From Diplonema papillatum (taxonomy: Eukaryota > Euglenozoa > Diplonemea > Diplonemida > Diplonemidae): DNA of 64,000 nucleotides. This document shows positions 28,691 through 39,138 of the stretch, one piece after another. Both the position numbers and the translations under genes were made by a program. Location of the stretch: NCBI GenBank assembly GCA_030068145.1, contig JAPJBO010000128.1, forward strand, positions 248,001 to 312,000, given 5' to 3'. The notes under the pieces were generated by a model. That model was given only the letters and a program-made list of their open reading frames with translations. It had not been told where the DNA came from and did no database searches. How positions within the stretch are numbered: position 1 is the first letter of the stretch; the number at the start of each line of letters is the position of its first letter.

Positions 28691-28845
28691 AGGGGTGGCC
28701 CTAAGCGGCCAGATTGCGGAGTCGTCGGCAGAATCTGACCTGACCCCCCCCACCCCTATACAGGCTATTTTCACTGTGGAGGGGGGACGCTACCTGCCAC
28801 TCTCTAAGGTGGTCACCACGGTGCCTGGTCAGAATTTTTTTTTTT

Positions 28846-29458
28846 TTTTTTTACCGGCTGGATTTTTTTTGTCCCTGCCGCTGAACAGCTACAATGAGGC
28901 CCAGGGACAATAAGGGAGCTTTTTGTCCCTCCAGGGACAAAAAGTTTTTTTTTGTCCCTGGAGACATTTTCATAGCAACACCTACAGGATTAAAGGAAAC
29001 AAGACCACAAAATGCCGAAGGTGAAGAAAGAAGGAGTCAGCGACTCCAGTCCCGAAAGCTCTGAAGGCGAAAGCAGCGACAGCGTTCTGCCGGAGAAGTC
29101 CAGGCAACATTACCATGCAGGGTCAGAACCTTGTGTCTTTTTGAAACGCTCCCGCGGGGCCGATGGATCCCAAAAAAAAATTTTGGGAAAAAAAAAATTT
29201 GCTCAACTTCCTCAAAAATTACTGCAGAGTTTGTTCCAAACTTTTAAAATTCAAAAAACCCATTTTCTTTCCGGAATTTTTTTTTTTGGCATTTTCAAAA
29301 AGACACAAGGTTTTGACCCTGCATGTTACACGTTGGTGTGGAGGGACTTCATAGACTACATTCAAGTTCACTGCAAGTACCCAAAGCCCCTCTCGGGAAA
29401 GCCATCCAAGAAGCAGCCGACGGAGGCACAGTACGCAACCTTCTCAGAGGAAGACTGA
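28846..29458 (+). pseudogene. Crypton-like recombinase N-terminal fragment, copy 1, with in-frame MITE
   Basis: The frame starts at the ATG at 29012 (MPKVKKEGVSD), with a Ser/Glu-rich lead and then LVWRDFIDYIQ and KKQPTEAQYATFSEED before the stop. The pattern W..F..Y...PxTExxYxxF resembles the N-terminal DNA-binding part of Crypton-type tyrosine recombinases. No catalytic domain follows. The MITE at 29114 is traversed without a stop and without a frame change. The 5' leader (28846-29011) is duplicated at 29655-29821. Function is inferred. Confidence 0.5.
29114..29325. mobile_element. MITE copy with an empty-site paralogue
   Basis: 212 bp, flanked by TTAC on both sides. The second gene copy at about 29910-29925 reads GTTACACGTTGG without the insertion, which shows directly that TTAC was single before insertion. 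Confidence 0.95.
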
Positions 29459-29548
29459 GAAGCGAGGTGTTCATGAACACCGCCCTTTCTTAGCACAACC
29501 CTTTTAGCATGTTGTCTTGTGGTGAGGAATGCTCATTCCGTTTCCTTT

Positions 29549-29725
29549 TGCTCCTGGGCCTCATTGCAGCTGTTCAGCGGCAGGCAAAAAAAATCCAGCC
29601 GGTAAAAAAATTACGTTGTACCGGTCAAGGGGCCTTTTTGTCCCTCGGGCAAGTTTTTTTTTACCGGCTGGATTTTTTTTGTCCCTGCCGCTGAACAGCT
29701 ACAATGAGGCCCAGGGACAATAAGG
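29549..29725. repeat. Inverted repeat, arms about 57 bp
   Basis: CTGGGCCTCATTGCAGCTG at the left is matched inverted near 29720. The arms include AATCCAGCCGGTAAAAAAA and its complement. The spacer is about 45 bp. The right arm is the start of the duplicated leader of the Crypton-like ORF. Confidence 0.8.
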
Positions 29726-29821
29726 GAGCTTTTTGTCCCTCCAGGGACAAAAAGTTTTTTTTTGTCCCTGGAGACATTTTCATAGCAACACCTACAGGAT
29801 TAAAGGAAACAAGACCACAAA

Positions 29822-30102
29822 ATGCCGAAGGTGAAGAAAGAAGAAGTCAGCGACTCCAGTCCCGAAAGCTCTGAAGGCGAAAGCAGCGACAGCGCTCTGC
29901 CGGAGAAGTCCAGGCAACGTTACACGTTGGTGTGGAGGGACTTCATAGACTACATTCAAGTTCACTGCAAGTACGGCTGTCAGTCCAGATGTCGGTTCGG
30001 CAGTTACACCTGCTATGCCTGTGACCATCGATGTGGCTGAGACTATGACCACCGTCCATCGCATCAGCATTGATCTGAACTTGAAGGTGGGCAAGTAAGC
30101 CT
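29822..30102 (+). pseudogene. Crypton-like recombinase N-terminal fragment, copy 2
   Basis: Same start (MPKVKKEEVSD) and the same LVWRDFIDYIQVHCKY as copy 1. It then diverges at 29973 into another sequence in a different frame, ending near 30102 (SIDLNLKVGK). It holds the empty version of the MITE site. Confidence 0.5.
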
Positions 30103-30120
30103 AACCCCCCATTTCCCTAT

Positions 30121-30300
30121 CATGCAGGGTCAAAACCTTCGCCCTCGGGCTCGTCTCGTGAAAAAAACTTGCCCTCGGGACAAAAAGGCCCCTTATTTAC
30201 CGGTAAAAAATAGCTATTTTACTCGACTCGCCCTCGGGCTCGTCTCGTGAAAAAAACTTGCCCTCGGGACAAAAAGGCCCCTTATTTACCCGGAAAAAAA
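30121..30300. repeat. MITE stub and a 62-bp direct repeat
   Basis: Positions 30121-30139 are only the first 19 bases of a MITE. Then CGCCCTCGGGCTCGTCTCG and the rest of a 62-bp unit occurs twice (30140-30201 and 30229-30290). The unit includes CTTGCCCTCGGGACAAAAAG, whose inverse is at 29628-29652, so the Crypton-like copy 2 is bounded by related inverted ends. Confidence 0.75.
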
Positions 30301-30600
30301 TAGCTGGCGGAGCTATTTTTGGCCCAAATACCCCAAAAACCACACTTTGAAAATTTTTTGTGGGCCCACTTTTGCCAGGAAATTTTGACCATTTCACCTT
30401 AGAGAATTCGACCACTTAGAGGCAAGTAGCGCCTGAACACGAAACTAAGATTTTCCCCCCATACCCCGAGGACAACCCTCAAAACCCCAACTTCCCCTCT
30501 CCCCCTCTCCCCCCCTTCTTTTTCTCCCCTTATCTCTACCTTTTTGGCCCGTTTTTGGCTTGTTCCCTTATCTCGACCTTTTTTGGGGGTTGTTCCCTCA
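30301..30600. other. Mixed remnant
   Basis: Positions 30530-30600 resemble the left subterminal array at 5735-6010 (CTTATCTCGACCTTTTTTGG). The rest shows no gene or repeat I can identify. Confidence 0.5.
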
Positions 30601-31565
30601 TCTCGAAAGATCCTGTTTGGATACAAAGTGAAGATCCTGTTTGGAGACAAAGTGAAGATCCAGTTTGGATACAAAGTGAAGATTTTAAGTCGAAAAATCT
30701 TCACTTTGTCTCCCGGGTACAAAGTGAAGATCCTGTTTGGATACAAAGTGAAGATCCAGTTTGGAGACAAAGTGAGCTAAACCTGCACGTGAAAGCTCTG
30801 AAGAAAGTTCACCACCAAGGAAGCTCTGCCTCAATTTCAGGAAAAGAGAAGCCTCTGATGAAAGTTCAGACCTTGTACGTAGGAGAGAAAGCTCTGAAGA
30901 AAGCTCTCAAATTTTGCTCAACCCCAAGCGCAGAAGACTTTCCTTGCAGCGAAAGTAAGTAAGATACGTGTCTCTTTTCTTCCGTTCTCGTTCATTCCCC
31001 CAAGCGCAGACTTTCACTTGCAGTAAGATCTCCTTTTTTTACATTCTCGCTCATTTAAGCACAGAAGACTTTTGCTCAGTAAGCTATTTGTCTTTGTTTC
31101 CGTTCTCGTTCTTTTTCATTCCCTGTGAGTGTAGATAGTTCAACACTCCTGTGCTGCTTGGCACATTTCTTATTGGCTGAAAACAAAAGTGCTCTCCATT
31201 CCCGTTCGTGTTGTTGCAGAAGGAGGTTGCGGGGGGAGGGAGGGAGAGGGGGCAGGGTAAAACGCCATCCAGGGTCACAAGGCCTGGACAGTCTTCTGAC
31301 TGAGCTGTTGAGTGACCTGCTAGAGACATTTTGACCAGATACAAAGTGAAGATTTTTTCGACTAAAAATCTTCACTTTGGATTCTAACAGGATCTTCACT
31401 TTGTACCCCGGATCCAAAGTGAAGATCCAGCTTGGATACAAAGTGAAGATTTTTCGACTTAAAATCTTCACTTTGTATCCAAACAGGATCTTCACTTTGT
31501 ATCCGGGGCAGGATCTTCACTTTGTATCCTGGAGACAAAGTGAAGATGAGCCAAAGTGAAGACCA
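30600..31565. repeat. GATACAAAGTGAAGATCC arrays with spacer
   Basis: Units GGATACAAAGTGAAGATCC, in both orientations, lie at 30600-30780 and 31335-31565. Between them 30860-31100 repeats GAAAGCTCTGAAGAAAG and AAGCGCAGA words, and 31265-31330 matches 18005-18065 of M1. Probably the subterminal repeats of the Merlin-like element whose gene follows. Confidence 0.65.
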
Positions 31566-31570
31566 GCCCA

Positions 31571-32566
31571 CTAGCTCGACCTTCTTGCACCACTCTTCTT
31601 TTCCGTGATTAACCCACGCATAATTAACGCAGTGTTTCTTGTCACCCCAATAAAACGCGGGTCCTCTTCTGTTCCTATTTCAATGACCCCCTCATCTAGA
31701 AGAGCTTTGAACTCCTCCTTTGAGATCGGTGGTGGTGGTGGTGCAACTGTGTGGCCTTTGTTGTTTGTAAAGTCCTTATGTCCTGATGGACTTGCCACAG
31801 TTCCTTTGGGTTCAACAAGAGGCTGCACCTTACGAGCAAGCTCACGGATGAGGAAGAAAGACGTACCCCTGACAACAATTCCAACAAAACGGAGGTACCA
31901 TGCAGGGTCAAAACCTTGTGTCTTTTTAAAACGCTCCCGCGGGGCCGATGGAGCCCTAAAATTTTTTTTGGAAAAAAAAAAATTTGCTCAACTTCCTCAA
32001 AAATTACTGCAGAGTTTGTTCCAAACTTTTAAAATTCAAAAAACCCAATTTTTTCTGGATTTTTTTTTTTTGCCATTTTCAAAAAGACACAAGGTTTTGA
32101 CCCTGCATGGTACTCATAGCCGACTGGCTTGCCTGCTGTGTCTTTCACAACCTTACCACCAACAGAAAATTCATCAATCTCGATGATAGCCCCTGGGCCT
32201 CCTAGTGGTAAGTTTGCTGCTTCCATCTGTTGAGTGTCATCCCCTAGAATGTCTCGAAATCCGCCTTCCCAGCGTGTGACGGTCTGACGGGTCATGGGAG
32301 CACACATTGAGACAACAAATGCTTGCCTTTCTCCGTGCACAAATCCAGCAATCATACAAAAGAGATCAGCAATCCTGAGCTTCAGAGGTCCGCCCTTGTC
32401 TGATACTCCAAGTGCCGTGCTCAGAATAGCTGCTGTTGAGTAAACCAGCTTGCAGTGACCACAAATGAAAACAGGCCAGTTGAGGAACCATTTGCTGCCG
32501 TCCAGACCATGTCTTCAAGCTTTTCAAACGCGCCTTGTGGCTCTGGTGGTGAGGAAATGTCAACAC
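31571..32566 (-). pseudogene. Decayed Merlin-like transposase
   Basis: Recognised by comparison with M1. In minus order they are a zinc-ribbon half (VFICGHCKLVYSTAAILS), AANLPLGGPGAIIEIDEFS with the first catalytic Asp, and PPPPPISKEEFKALLDEG near 31720. The frame is broken by at least one shift near 32360 and by the MITE at 31899, and the rest of the catalytic core is missing. The protein is diverged from M1, so it comes from another Merlin-like family. Confidence 0.78.
31899..32109. mobile_element. MITE copy in the Merlin-like pseudogene
   Basis: 211 bp, flanked by GTAC on both sides. Confidence 0.92.
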
Positions 32567-32574
32567 TGTACAAG

Positions 32575-32790
32575 ATCTCTGTATTTTACATTTTTAGCGC
32601 TTTTTCACTAAAAATGTAAAATACAGAGAGCTCTCTGTATTTTACATTTTAGAGCTCTCTGTATGTTACATTTTTAGCGTCTTCTTTGATAAAAATGTAA
32701 AATACAGAGAGATCTCTCTGTATTTTACATTTTTAGCGAATTTTTCGCTAAAAATGTAAAATACAGAGAGCCTCTCTGTATGTTACACAT
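32575..32790. repeat. Palindromic TACAGAGAG array, second copy
   Basis: Near-identical to 1048-1340 in unit order but shorter, again ending TATGTTACACATGCC. Confidence 0.8.
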
Positions 32791-33129
32791 GCCTGAAGTT
32801 GGGTCTCCCACACACTGAAGTCCAGTGCTCCTAGGCAGACGAACTGTTAGTGTTGCGAACGAATCGCAAACACGCTGAGATCGGGACCCCACACACTGAA
32901 ATCGACTGAGAACAACCTGAGCGATCTCTCTTAATAAAAGATTCGCGCCGAAGGCGCAACCACCCAATCCGACTTGGTACACACGAAACAGAGATCTTAT
33001 GAATCAACGAAAAGCGAGCGAAAAAGAGCTTGTAAACCCCGGGAAAAGTCGGAAAGACAGTCGGCGAAAAACTAGGAACAAAGACGGGAAAATACGACCT
33101 TCAAGTGCTCCAAGACCAGACGACTGTAT

Positions 33130-33341
33130 CATGCAGGGTCAGAACCTTGTGTCTTTTTAAAACGCTCCCGCAGGGCCGATGGACCCCACAAAAAATTTTT
33201 GGCAAAAAAAAAAATTGCTCAACTTCCTCAAAAATTACCGCAGAGTTTGTTCCAAAATTTTAAAATTCAAAAAACCCATTTTTTTTCCGGAAACAAATTT
33301 TTGGCCATTTCCAAAAAGACACAAGGTTCTGACCCTGCATG
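33130..33341. mobile_element. MITE copy, variant subfamily
   Basis: 212 bp, flanked by GTAT on both sides, with CAGAACC ends. Confidence 0.92.
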
Positions 33342-33514
33342 GTATAGTGTTGCAAACGAATCGCAAGCACGCTGAAGTTGGGACTCCCACACACTGAAAT
33401 CAAGTGCTCCTAGGCAGACGAACTGTTAGTGTTGCGAACGAATTGCAAACATGCTGAGATTAGGACCCCACACTGAAATCGACTGAGAACAACCTGAGTG
33501 ATCTCTCTTGATAA

Positions 33515-33726
33515 CATGCAGGGTCAAAACCTTGTGTCTTTTTAAAACGCTCCCGCGGGGCCGATGGAGCCCTAAAAAAATTTCTGGGAAAAAAAAATTT
33601 TGCTCAACTTCCTCAAAAATTACTGCAGAGTTTGTTCCAAACTTTTAAAATTCAAAAAAACCAATTTTTTTCTGGAAATTTTTTTTTTGCCATTTCCAAA
33701 AAGACACAAGGTTTTGACCCTGCATG
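33515..33726. mobile_element. MITE copy
   Basis: 212 bp, flanked by ATAA on both sides. Confidence 0.92.
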
Positions 33727-33780
33727 ATAAAAGATTCTAGCGCCGAAGGCGCAACCACCCAATCCGACCTCCACACTGAA

Positions 33781-34146
33781 CAGCGATCTCACAAGTGCTT
33801 TGCTACTGGAGACCGAATGGATGTTGGGCAAGCAATGATGCGGTGCCCGAGTATCCGCAAGACGTATTGTTCAGCGGGAGTTGAGAGTCTCTGCCAAGGT
33901 GCTAGCTGCCGCCGTGGGCCAAGCGATCAAAAGAACCAGCGACACAACCTGTTAACACTCGCAGGCGGTCGCACCCACCAGCCAGAACGCCCCCGGCTGC
34001 GCCATCATCGACGCAATCATCATCGTTTACGACAAGGCCGCGTCGTTGTAGGCGCACGGCACCAACAACGTAATTATTCTCTCTCTGATGACAGCCACAC
34101 ATATAGGTGGATGGGGAGACAAATAAATACATAGTTACTTACTTTC
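33781..34146. other. Unique region
   Basis: Short open frames on both strands without recognisable motif. It joins minus-oriented satellite on the left to the spacer and plus-oriented satellite on the right. Confidence 0.45.
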
Positions 34147-34656
34147 CACACTTTTGTTCTTGTTGCGCAGCCAGCTACGATGAAGCAGGACAAACCGGAT
34201 TTGTAGGCTACAAGTGCTGTTCCAATCCATTCGCTTGGAGGATGGTAAACCAACCCCAACTCCACCACACAGGAATGTTAACAGAGAAAACACCTCCACA
34301 TCGCAAACAGCGCTGGCGAAGGAGTCTTGTGGCAGCTACAGGTACTATTTTGACTTCTTCCGGGTTTTCACACTCTTTTTCGCTCGCTTTTCGTTGATTC
34401 ATAAAATCTCTGTTTCGTGTGTACAAAGTCGGATTGGGTGGTTGCGCCTTCGGCGCTTCAATGTTTTATTAAGAGAGATCGCTCAGGTTGCTCCCAGTCG
34501 ATTTCAGTGTGTGGGGTCTCAATTTCAGTGAATTTGCGATTCGTCTGGCCTTGGAGCACTTGAAGGTCGTACTTTCCCCCGACGGGGTTTCCGACTTGTT
34601 ACTTTTTGCTCGCTTTTCGTTGATTCATAAGATCTCTGTTTCGATCCGACTTTGTA
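34147..34656 (+). repeat. Spacer copy and 364-bp satellite, plus orientation
   Basis: Positions 34147-34380 match the central spacer at 8596-8820. Positions 34385-34656 are satellite with an internal deletion near 34535. Confidence 0.8.
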
Positions 34657-34657
34657 C

Positions 34658-34853
34658 CATGCAGGGTCAAAACCTTGTGTCTTTTTAAAACACTCCCGCG
34701 GGGCCGATGGAGCCCTAAAAAATGTTTTGGAAAAAATTTTTTTTGCTCAACTTCCTCAAAAATTACTGCAGAGTTTGTTCCAAACTTTTAAAATTCAAAA
34801 AACCCAATTTTTTTCCGGAAATTTTTTTTTTGCCATTTTCAAAAAGACACAAG
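34658..34853. mobile_element. Left part of a MITE split by D1
   Basis: Left flank GTAC. It stops after AGACACAAG. The last bases of the MITE (GACCCTGCATG, then GTAC) are at 42492-42506. Four or five bases of the MITE (GTTTT) are missing at the junction. Confidence 0.88.
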
Positions 34854-35199
34854 TTAAATTGCCTCCTTGGAGAGAGTCACTCGGAGCCGTTGTTCCTTCT
34901 CCATCCGCCAATTTAACATCCGTTTAATTCATGTCACACCAATCAAAGGATCATTCACGGTTAGCTCTCCTTAGCTGGCTTGCTGGTACCTTGGGAACGA
35001 GCTGACCGGCGAAGTTGGCTGCCCGGCGGCTGCCTCAGTTGGGGAGATCGGTCCTCCTGGCTACCGCATCAGTCAGCCAAGACTCCAGCTCAACTGGCGA
35101 AGGCCTGAGTTGGCATCAATCTAACACAACTGGCTGCGGCGGGCCGGCTCACGATGCCTGGCCGCTCGCATTCGCCTCGCGGGACTCTGGGATTGTCCC
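34854..35199. repeat. D1 B2 repeat
   Basis: 346 bp, starting TTAAATTGCCTCC. Equal to 36763-37108 in length and essentially identical in sequence. Forms the 3' end of D1. Confidence 0.93.
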
Positions 35200-35306
35200 T
35201 CCGCCGGTCAAGCTCAGCAAGCCAGGGAGACTAACCTTGATCCACTGCGGGGAGATAGGGGGAGTTGGGCGCGAGGAGCTCCATACGAATTCCGAGGCGG
35301 ACCGAC

Positions 35307-36656
35307 TCATGAGGTTGCAGCGTAGCAGTGAGCCAGGCTCACCGGGTTGTAAAACCTGACCGCCTCCACGCAATACGGGTCGCGCGTGAGCTTCTTCCCG
35401 TACAACCTCACCATGTCCTCCGACGCCCAGTCCCCCAGCTCGCAAACCTGCATCACCCCCATCCCCGCCTTCAGCAGAGTGCAGCAACCACCGACCCTGG
35501 CGCTGTGCGTCGTATACGGGAGCCTGCTCCCTGGCCTCCTTCCCGCCGACACTTCGTTAATGTCGGCGAAGAGTCCCCGCCTTGTCCTTGTACCGCAGAG
35601 TGCCTCCCTGAATGAGCGGTACCCGGCGTTGGGACACAGGAGCTGACTTGACCCGGCCAAGTGCTTCAGGAGGGTGAACACCTCGACGGGGCAGAAGCGG
35701 ACGGAGGACGGTGCTCCCTCCGGCGGGTCGGAGAGCGTGAGCGGGGGCACCAAATTTACGGCCTCGAACGTCAGGAATCTCATACATTCCCTCTTGCCCT
35801 TCGCCATGCGCCACTCGACCCTGAGCCTCCCTCTTTCCAGAGTGACGTCTTCTGCCCGGATCGCCTGCATGCTCGAGGTTCTGAGCAGCGTGAAAAACTC
35901 GCCCAAAATCTGCAGGGCAGCGCCGTAGTCGCCCGCGGTCCGGACAGCATCGAAGATCGTCCTGAACTCCTTCACGCCCAGCGGCTCCGCCTGCTGTGGT
36001 TCCGGCGACTCCTTCCCGAGAACGGCCATCATCCTACCCACGCTATTCAGCGGGTCATCGAGAACGCACTCCGCGGCCCTGTTCTCCGCCAGCACGGATG
36101 CTATGATATTCTGGGGCGCCCTATAAGCTGCCCCGTCATCGCGCATCAGCAGCAGGTGCCCTCCGAACTCCTCCAGCCTCTCCACCGTGGTCGGGTAGGG
36201 CTCAACGCCCATGCCTCGACACCACGACACATACCCGGCCGTGTTCGAGTCGTACGTGGCCCTTGAGCCCACCGTCGTGTAACGGGCCCGCATGGCCCTG
36301 CGGGCCACCTCGGCTGAGTTCCGACTGAGGGACCTCTTAAGCGCTGCCCTCTGCGGGGTCCGCCTCCTTGCCGACTGACCGGGCGGAGACCGGGGCGGTG
36401 TGTCCTCGACGACGTCCCTGCTCGGGGCCGGACCCCGTTCACGGGGCCCCGCTCCTAGCTCCGCCACCATACTGCGAAAACGTCCATAGACTTCCTCGGC
36501 CGGCCGCGGCTCAGGAAGCGCCCAGCACGGCAGCGCACGGAAGGACGTCAGGGGCATGCCCTCGGGCAGCCCCGCGAGAGAGTGCACCAAAGCCTCCCAT
36601 TCGGGGCCCGTGAACCCTCCTCTCATGCCGTCTAACCGTGCAACGTCCCATGTCAT
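35307..36656 (-). CDS. D1 tyrosine recombinase, 449 aa
   Basis: Probable integrase of D1. Catalytic residues: Arg in TLLRTSSMQAIR, HxxR in TTHSARVGGCC, and Tyr in MVRLYGKKL. A helical N-terminal core-binding part (about residues 120-220, from TYDSNTAGYVSWC) precedes it. The ATG at 36656 gives a Pro/Arg-rich lead. It is not closely similar to the V1 recombinase. It lies between A2 and B2, not before B1. Confidence 0.88.
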   Translation of the reverse strand: MTWDVARLDGMRGGFTGPEWEALVHSLAGLPEGMPLTSFRALPCWALPEPRPAEEVYGRFRSMVAELGAGPRERGPAPSRDVVEDTPPRSPPGQSARRRTPQRAALKRSLSRNSAEVARRAMRARYTTVGSRATYDSNTAGYVSWCRGMGVEPYPTTVERLEEFGGHLLLMRDDGAAYRAPQNIIASVLAENRAAECVLDDPLNSVGRMMAVLGKESPEPQQAEPLGVKEFRTIFDAVRTAGDYGAALQILGEFFTLLRTSSMQAIRAEDVTLERGRLRVEWRMAKGKRECMRFLTFEAVNLVPPLTLSDPPEGAPSSVRFCPVEVFTLLKHLAGSSQLLCPNAGYRSFREALCGTRTRRGLFADINEVSAGRRPGSRLPYTTHSARVGGCCTLLKAGMGVMQVCELGDWASEDMVRLYGKKLTRDPYCVEAVRFYNPVSLAHCYAATS

Positions 36657-36680
36657 TATTTCTTCGGGTGGGTGGGCGGG

Positions 36681-36727
36681 AGAAACAAATGACTGATCCT
36701 GTTTGGTGGCGATCCGCGCTCCTGCCG
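36681..36727. repeat. D1 A2 repeat
   Basis: 47 bp (AGAAACAAATGACTGATCC to CTCCTGCCG), identical to A1 at 42436-42482. Confidence 0.88.
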
Positions 36728-36762
36728 GGGCTTTGCTCGGGATTAGCTGAATTAAACACCTA

Positions 36763-37108
36763 TTAAATTGCCTCCTTGGAGAGAGTCACTCGGAGCCGTT
36801 GTTCCTTCTCCATCCGCCAATTTAACATCCGTTTAATTCATGTCACACCAATCAAAGGATCATTCACGGTTAGCTCTCCTTAGCTGGCTTGCTGGTACCT
36901 TGGGAACGAGCTGACCGGCGAAGTTGGCTGCCCGGCGGCTGCCTCAGTTGGGGAGATCGGTCCTCCTGGCTACCGCATCAGTCAGCCAAGACTCCAGCTC
37001 AACTGGCGAAGGCCTGAGTTGGCATCAATCTAACACAACTGGCTGCGGCGGGCCGGCTCACGATGCCTGGCCGCTCGCATTCGCCTCGCGGGACTCTGGG
37101 ATTGTCCC
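36763..37108. repeat. D1 B1 repeat
   Basis: Internal copy of the 346-bp B repeat, just after the RT/RNase H gene in the sense of transcription. Confidence 0.93.
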
Positions 37109-37179
37109 AATGGCCCTATCCCAATGGACCGCCGCAAAAGAGAAGAGAAGCCAAAGATCGATGCACAAGATTCAGCAGC

Positions 37180-39138
37180 CTACGGCACGGAAGTGCACTG
37201 GAGGGTACCCGGGACCAAGAGATCCGCCACCGCCTCGTCGATCGTGAGAGGGCCCGGCACTCGCCTGACCGGCCACCTCCCAAGGAACGGAACACTGGCC
37301 CAGGAGTGGGCGAGGCGACTCGGAAGGTCCGCGATGTTCATCTCGCTCGAAACTCTCTCAAACCACACGCGAGCCTTCGCCCTGGCGATATCCTGCCATA
37401 ACCTGTGGACGGGGGCGAGCAACATCCTGGCTCTGGACTGACCCTGGACAAGGCTTGCCAGAACGACGTTGTTGTCGACCCAGACGGAAACTTGCACGCC
37501 CGCCATCTCCTTAAACCACAGACCGAATGCCACCGACACTGCCGCGAACTCCAGCGCGTGAATCGGCAGCCCGACCGCCCTGGCAGGAACCGGGCAAGAG
37601 TAGTACTCGACAGACGACACCACGCCTTCCATAAGAACGACGAGGACGGCGCCCAGCCCCCTCGGGCAGGCATCCGTGAACAGGACGCACCTGGTCCCCG
37701 TGTCCGGACTCACCGGGTGGAGAGGAATCGACTTTTGAAAGACCCGAACTTCACTCCTCAGAACGTCGACCCACCACTGGAGCGATACGCGAAGCTCGCG
37801 ACCCAGCTTGAAGTCCCGGTACGTGGATGACGCGTTGGCCCGCCTGAATAGAGGCTGGAGAGGCACCCTGCCCACCTTGCCAAACAGGGAGGACGAAGCG
37901 AACCCTAATTTCCCGGCCAGCGACGCTGCCTCGCCCGGTGCCAGAGAATCACGGGCGAGAACGCCCTTCAGAACGAACACTAATTTCTCCTTCCGCGGTT
38001 CCGACAGGGAGACGTGCACACCGTCCCCGTCAATCAAGAAGATCAAGCCCAGATGCCGAAAACTGCTACCCTGTGTGGTCTTTTCGTCGTTGAACGAGGT
38101 GCGCAAAATGCCTCCCAGCAGCTCTAAGATGTCAGCGAGCACCAGGTCGTCCTCCAGCCGGCACGGACAGGCGAAGTCGTCGTAATATTGTAAAAGCGGC
38201 AGCGACAGGCCGCTACGGACGACACGGGCGAGGATCTTCGCGAAGGCGTTATAGTGAACAACGCTCGCCGCCTCGCCAAACGACAGACGGTCGAGTCTGA
38301 AAAATCTCAATAGTCCGTCCGGGCCCTCTGCCACCACACACCTGCAGATGACATCGTTCTGCGCCTTCATCTGCCTGTAGGCGTCCCGATGGTCCAGACC
38401 CACGGAGTAGAAGGCTGTCCCGGCATACTTACCAGAAGCCTGTTGAGCCAGTTGCCGCGCCACCTCCACGAAAACGTCGACGGTGTCCAGCCTGACCCTC
38501 GTCGTCATGTGGACCGCCTTGTTGACCAGGGCCATGCGCCCGTCATCGCACGCGCGGAGCTTCGTCTGCCACCCCTTCTGATCCGCTTTCAGCTGGGAAA
38601 CCATAAAACGCCGCAGAAAAACCGCATTCGTCGGAGGCTCCACTAGCTCGACCATGAAGCCCCTGTCCACCTCTTTCTGCACTGACGCCCAGATGGCTCC
38701 CTTGTTGGCGACCGACTCACCCCTAACGGCCCGCCTGACCCTCGCCAGCACGTCGGGCTGGCGCCGAATCAGTTCTTCTACCGACAATTCCGGGTCCCCC
38801 AGGCTCGGGCTATACAGGGACGCGTATCCCACCGGGCCGGCCATCGGGCAACCCTCCTTGAGATTCGCCAACAGGCTGTCAGGCTCGGCGATACGCAGCT
38901 CAGCAAGCATTTCGCCGAGAAGGGCCACGTGGCAGGCATCCCCTTCGTTGTACACGAGCTCTCCGGCCCTGCTTCGCCAGCGGTCCAAAAACGCTCTGCG
39001 CCGGCGCTGAGCCTCTAACACCGGGGACAGGGCACTGGAGTCGATCGCCTCCCGGAGTTCCTCATCCACTTGAGGCATGTCCTTGACCTCCGGCAGCGCC
39101 CCCAGAGCTCCTTCCAAAAACGCGTACTTGCCCTGCAC
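37180..39138 (-). CDS. D1 reverse transcriptase/RNase H
   Basis: RT palm: DHRDAYRQM (motif A), RLSFGEAASVVHYN (motif B) and QYYDDF (motif C, near 38190-38173) with canonical YxDD. Then FRHLGLIF. RNase H: LFTDACPRGLG, HALEFAAVS, VWVDNNVV and MNIADLPSR. The frame is open upstream without a stop for a further 61 codons to the gag stop (TGA at 39324-39322), and it is the same frame as gag. The first residue here is a GTG codon; the first ATG is the Met of KDMPQVDEEL. Translation by readthrough of the TGA or by a later start are both possible. Confidence 0.88.
   Translation of the reverse strand: MQGKYAFLEGALGALPEVKDMPQVDEELREAIDSSALSPVLEAQRRRRAFLDRWRSRAGELVYNEGDACHVALLGEMLAELRIAEPDSLLANLKEGCPMAGPVGYASLYSPSLGDPELSVEELIRRQPDVLARVRRAVRGESVANKGAIWASVQKEVDRGFMVELVEPPTNAVFLRRFMVSQLKADQKGWQTKLRACDDGRMALVNKAVHMTTRVRLDTVDVFVEVARQLAQQASGKYAGTAFYSVGLDHRDAYRQMKAQNDVICRCVVAEGPDGLLRFFRLDRLSFGEAASVVHYNAFAKILARVVRSGLSLPLLQYYDDFACPCRLEDDLVLADILELLGGILRTSFNDEKTTQGSSFRHLGLIFLIDGDGVHVSLSEPRKEKLVFVLKGVLARDSLAPGEAASLAGKLGFASSSLFGKVGRVPLQPLFRRANASSTYRDFKLGRELRVSLQWWVDVLRSEVRVFQKSIPLHPVSPDTGTRCVLFTDACPRGLGAVLVVLMEGVVSSVEYYSCPVPARAVGLPIHALEFAAVSVAFGLWFKEMAGVQVSVWVDNNVVLASLVQGQSRARMLLAPVHRLWQDIARAKARVWFERVSSEMNIADLPSRLAHSWASVPFLGRWPVRRVPGPLTIDEAVADLLVPGTLQCTSVP

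Larger units (their letters stand above)
32791..33780 (-). repeat. 364-bp satellite, minus orientation, with two MITEs
   Basis: About one and a half units, cut by MITEs at 33130-33341 and 33515-33726 and ending near 33765. The satellite on both sides of each MITE is continuous. Confidence 0.82.
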
